Shown here: piece after piece, positions 61,226 through 64,000 of the stretch
Numbering within the stretch: position 1 is the stretch's first letter
Layout: each line of letters begins with the position of its first letter
NCBI GenBank assembly: GCA_963556495.2
Contig: OY747716.1
Location: 27,452,818 to 27,516,817, forward strand
DNA: 64,000 nt
DNA from: Valencia hispanica
Taxonomy: Eukaryota; Chordata; Actinopteri; Cyprinodontiformes; Valenciidae
Direction: 5' to 3'
Made by a program: the position numbers and the translations under genes
The notes under the pieces: generated by a model
Database searches by the model: none
Told to the model about the DNA's origin: nothing
Seen by the model: the letters and a program-made list of their open reading frames with translations, nothing else

Positions 61226-61480
61226 TAAGGCAAGGAGAGGCAACTGTATTTGTATATCACACTTACAACAACAAGGTAATTCAAGGTGCTTTACATGATT
61301 AAGGGGTAAAATAAAAATAGCAGTAAAACACAAAGCATATAAAGTAAAAGCAGCAAAAAATCAAGAAGCATACACAGATACATCAAGGCATTACAAAGCA
61401 TTTAAAGTAAAAACAGCAATAAAGCAAGAAGCATACACAAAACATATGATACATCAAAGCATTACTCAAAAGTAATTATT
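61226..61480 (-). mobile_element. L2-like LINE 3' end
   Basis: Reverse complement of the 3' UTR of the LINE at 7830-7985: AAGGCAAGGAGAGGCAACTG, AAGGTAATTCAAGGTGCTTT and ATTAAGGGGTAAAATAAAAA. The segment then repeats internally (CAAAGCAT...AAAGTAAAA). Confidence 0.8.
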
Positions 61481-61499
61481 AGGACAAAAACTCCTAGTA

Positions 61500-61685
61500 T
61501 TGGGGGTGTTGTGTGGCATAGTGGTTAGTGTAGACACCCCATGTGCAGAGGCATCAGTCCTTGATATGGTTGTCCCAGGTTCAAGTCCCATCCCTGAGGA
61601 CCTTTGCTGCATGTCATCCCCCACTACTGTCCCCTGTCAAGTAAAGGCCCCTATGCCACAAAATCTTTCAAAAACCCTCATAGTA
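61500..61685 (+). repeat. tRNA-derived SINE, second family
   Basis: A box TGGCATAGTGG (61514-61524), B box GGTTCAAGTCC (61578-61588), followed by CCTTTGCTGCATGTCATCCC, a body motif common in teleost SINEs, and a short A-rich end. Inserted next to a LINE 3' end. Confidence 0.8.
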
Positions 61686-61989
61686 TTTGAAAAGCTTTTA
61701 GATTGTGTAAAAGTAATTTTCTAAGCGTAAATTTGGTGCAATATCTCAGTCTCCTATCATCTCTTAATGTATACAACACTGATAGCCTCTCACACACAAA
61801 AAAGATTCCTCCAGACACTTCTAAACAAAATCTTAAGACCAGGAAAAACAACACAAGTAATCACATTCATGCAGGTGGATCATAGCCAGATTGTTAAAAA
61901 ATGCACAAAGAAGGAACAGGAGCAAAATGCCAGCTCAGTTTAGGAAAAGTACTGAAGAAAATAATGTGAGGTAGCTTTTCTAATCTAGT

Positions 61990-62487
61990 TGGTGCTGGGA
62001 AGATCAAAACACAGGAAGACAGCATGTGACAGGCAGTATTAAAGAATTCTGATTGTATTGTTACCTAAAAAACTCTTTAAATTGCAGTAACACAAACAGC
62101 TGAGAAAACAAATGGGCAAATTCAGGACAGCAACAACAAACAAAAGCTAGAGGACAAAAGCACTTGGCAATAGCGAAGAAAAGGAGGAAGAAAACGGGAT
62201 AATATGTCTAAACCGGGAGGCATTTATACTGGGATGGGAAACAAGTGATTGATTACTTATGTGCGACACCCAAGATGGTGGAGGAGGCTCGAAGCATCTT
62301 AAGGCAACTAATAAAACGGACTACTGAATACAGAAACAATTACAGAACACAAGAAAACACAGGAGCACTCAGAGGCTAGATAAACAGTCCTAACCAACAC
62401 AAGACTGACTCACAATATAAGAACAGAAGCCAATAAAAATCAATAAAAAGGACAAAAACTAATTAGAATAATCTTAATATCATGACA
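61990..62487. repeat. Possible LTR-like repeat ending ATCATGACA
   Basis: Purine-rich sequence like that of the 14.7-kb and 51.8-kb repeats, ending TAATATCATGACA, the complement of a TGTCATGAT-type start. Left end uncertain. Confidence 0.4.
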
Positions 62488-62764
62488 CGGTAGACAGAAC
62501 AGTTCATTCAATTGTGTAATTGATTTTTTTAGCGATAGGTTTATTTTCTACAGTGTAAATTAGATAGTGGAACACAGCAGTCTCCACATTTACACCTGGA
62601 ATAAATGTGTAAAAAGCAGTCAAAAAAATAATATTTTATTGTAACTGAAATCATTTATTATCTTGTCTCTTGTATATTTAGCCTTGATTAATAGAAATGG
62701 GCATCTTTATAGCATCATAGTTCTAATAGAAATGGGCATCTTTATAGCATCATAGTTCTGCATA

Positions 62765-62890
62765 TCCATCCATCCATCCATCCATTATGTATACCCACTT
62801 AACCTTGCAGGGTCCTGGCGGTGTCCTGGTACCAATCTCCACCACAAGGCGGGTTAAACCTTAAACATGTCTCCAGTTCATCACATAATA
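62765..62890 (-). repeat. (ATCC)n and short retroposon fragment
   Basis: ATCCATCCATCCATCC at about 62766-62784, followed by AACCTTGCAGGGTCCTGG and CAATCTCCACC, a short piece of the family at 59405. A 42-bp tandem duplication (AATAGAAATGGGCATCTTTA) lies just before it at 62690-62758. Confidence 0.65.
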
Positions 62891-64000
62891 TTGCCTTTAT
62901 ACAAAATTATGCTATATATGCAAGGTGCAAGGTGTTCATTTAACTCTCTTGCAGTATAAACTGAGGTTAGATTTAGTTGCTTCAGACAGTTTTCTGCTTA
63001 CCTTTTTCATATTGGGTCTAGTATAACATTACAGTACAGAACACCCTAATCAGAGACAATCAAATGAGGGCTTCAGATCACTAGTACTTTGATGACAAAA
63101 GAAGAAACACAAATTATCTCTGAAATGTTAAGGTTTTATAATGAGGATACTTGCAGTATAATTACTAAAGGACATGGAGTGCAGTCTTGAATACATTTAG
63201 ACTTCACGGAACATTTTTTTTGTCCAGCAGAGGTCAATATTTATTCACGGTTTTCAGCATGGTAATAGAGAGCAGCTCTATCTCCTCATAGTTAGAAAGC
63301 ATCATGCAAAGTTATGCTTTTTACAAAATTTTCAGAGCCTATTCAAAATACTGTTTTTAAACAAGTATTGAAAGGAATTCAGAGCATTTTTAACTCATTG
63401 GTCTCAAAGTCTCAGCACAGCGCAACTGTTTTTAGGAACATTTCAGGAAAATTCTTCATTTGAAAGATAATTTCCATGAACAGGAAGGTACTTTTTGTCC
63501 AAAATCAACATGAGGGGCTCAGTGAGGCTGCTTTTGTAGCTACACCCAAAAAACACTTGAGTTTGGTTACCAAAATTTGCAGGAATCCAGCCTGGGTGTT
63601 TTAGAGTTGTCCTAAACCACTTTCAGTATGTTTGTTGTTTTATATCAACTCAGCCTGTAGCACTGATATGAACAGAAATATTTAAATCTCATTTGTTTCA
63701 GTCATATTTGTTTGATGGACACATTTTTTGAGGGGTGATTTTTATTTCTTTTCCAGATAGGAACATTTTAACCTCTAATCTTTCATCTGTTCTCCTAAAA
63801 TAGAAACTTAATGCAAAACTCCTGTTAAAAAATGTTCCTCTGCTATAGTTTTTCTTCATATGATCTTTTGAAATTTATTTGTAAAGTTTGCAAACACTAA
63901 CAATTAGCATGCATGTGCTTATATTATCAGGACTCAGACAAACAAAGACAGTTGCAGTGGAACCTGAGTTGGGCCTTGGCTGGATAAAAACTCTTTTGTA
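62891..64000. other. No recognisable feature
   Basis: AT-rich non-coding sequence to the window end. Confidence 0.4.

Overview
The window is vertebrate, almost certainly teleost, genomic DNA. It is AT-rich, its two genes have GT-AG introns, and it is full of fish-type transposons: L2-like LINEs, Tc1/mariner, BEL/Pao and Ty3/gypsy elements, tRNA-derived SINEs and hAT-like MITEs. Two cellular genes can be assembled exon by exon, both on the + strand. The first is trpa1 (28633-51366), the ankyrin-repeat TRP cation channel that senses irritants and temperature. The second is msc (57467-58132), the bHLH repressor musculin. TRPA1 and MSC are also neighbours in mammals, so this is a conserved vertebrate synteny block.

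Layout. 1-25.9 kb is a transposon-dense region with no cellular gene that I can support. It holds a decayed BEL/Pao element on the minus strand, an internally deleted gypsy element, several LINE copies and fragments, a nearly full-length but dead Tc1 element, MITEs, an LTR-like repeat and SINE pieces. 26.3-28.6 kb holds a TATA box, a candidate non-coding first exon and a strong acceptor just before the trpa1 start codon. 28.6-51.4 kb is trpa1, whose introns carry Tc1 remnants, MITEs, a SINE fragment, microsatellites and a 74-bp-arm hairpin. 51.4-57.4 kb is the trpa1-msc intergenic region with an LTR-like repeat, a MITE, a Tc1-like remnant and a complete SINE. 57.4-58.5 kb is msc. 58.5-64 kb is non-coding, with repeats and one repeat-poor stretch that might be regulatory.

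The trpa1 model has 27 coding exons that join in phase without a stop and give 1117 residues, close to the 1119 of human TRPA1. Points of interest are two apparent GC-AG introns, Glu instead of Asp in the selectivity filter, loss of one of three electrophile-sensing cysteines, a possible upstream ORF, and a 114-bp direct repeat that ends 21 bp before exon 24. The msc model has two coding exons and 152 residues, with an unusually short C-terminus.

I found no sign of a previously undescribed biological system. The notable features are details of trpa1 and msc and the nested transposon structure. All homology calls come from reading translated motifs, without database searches.
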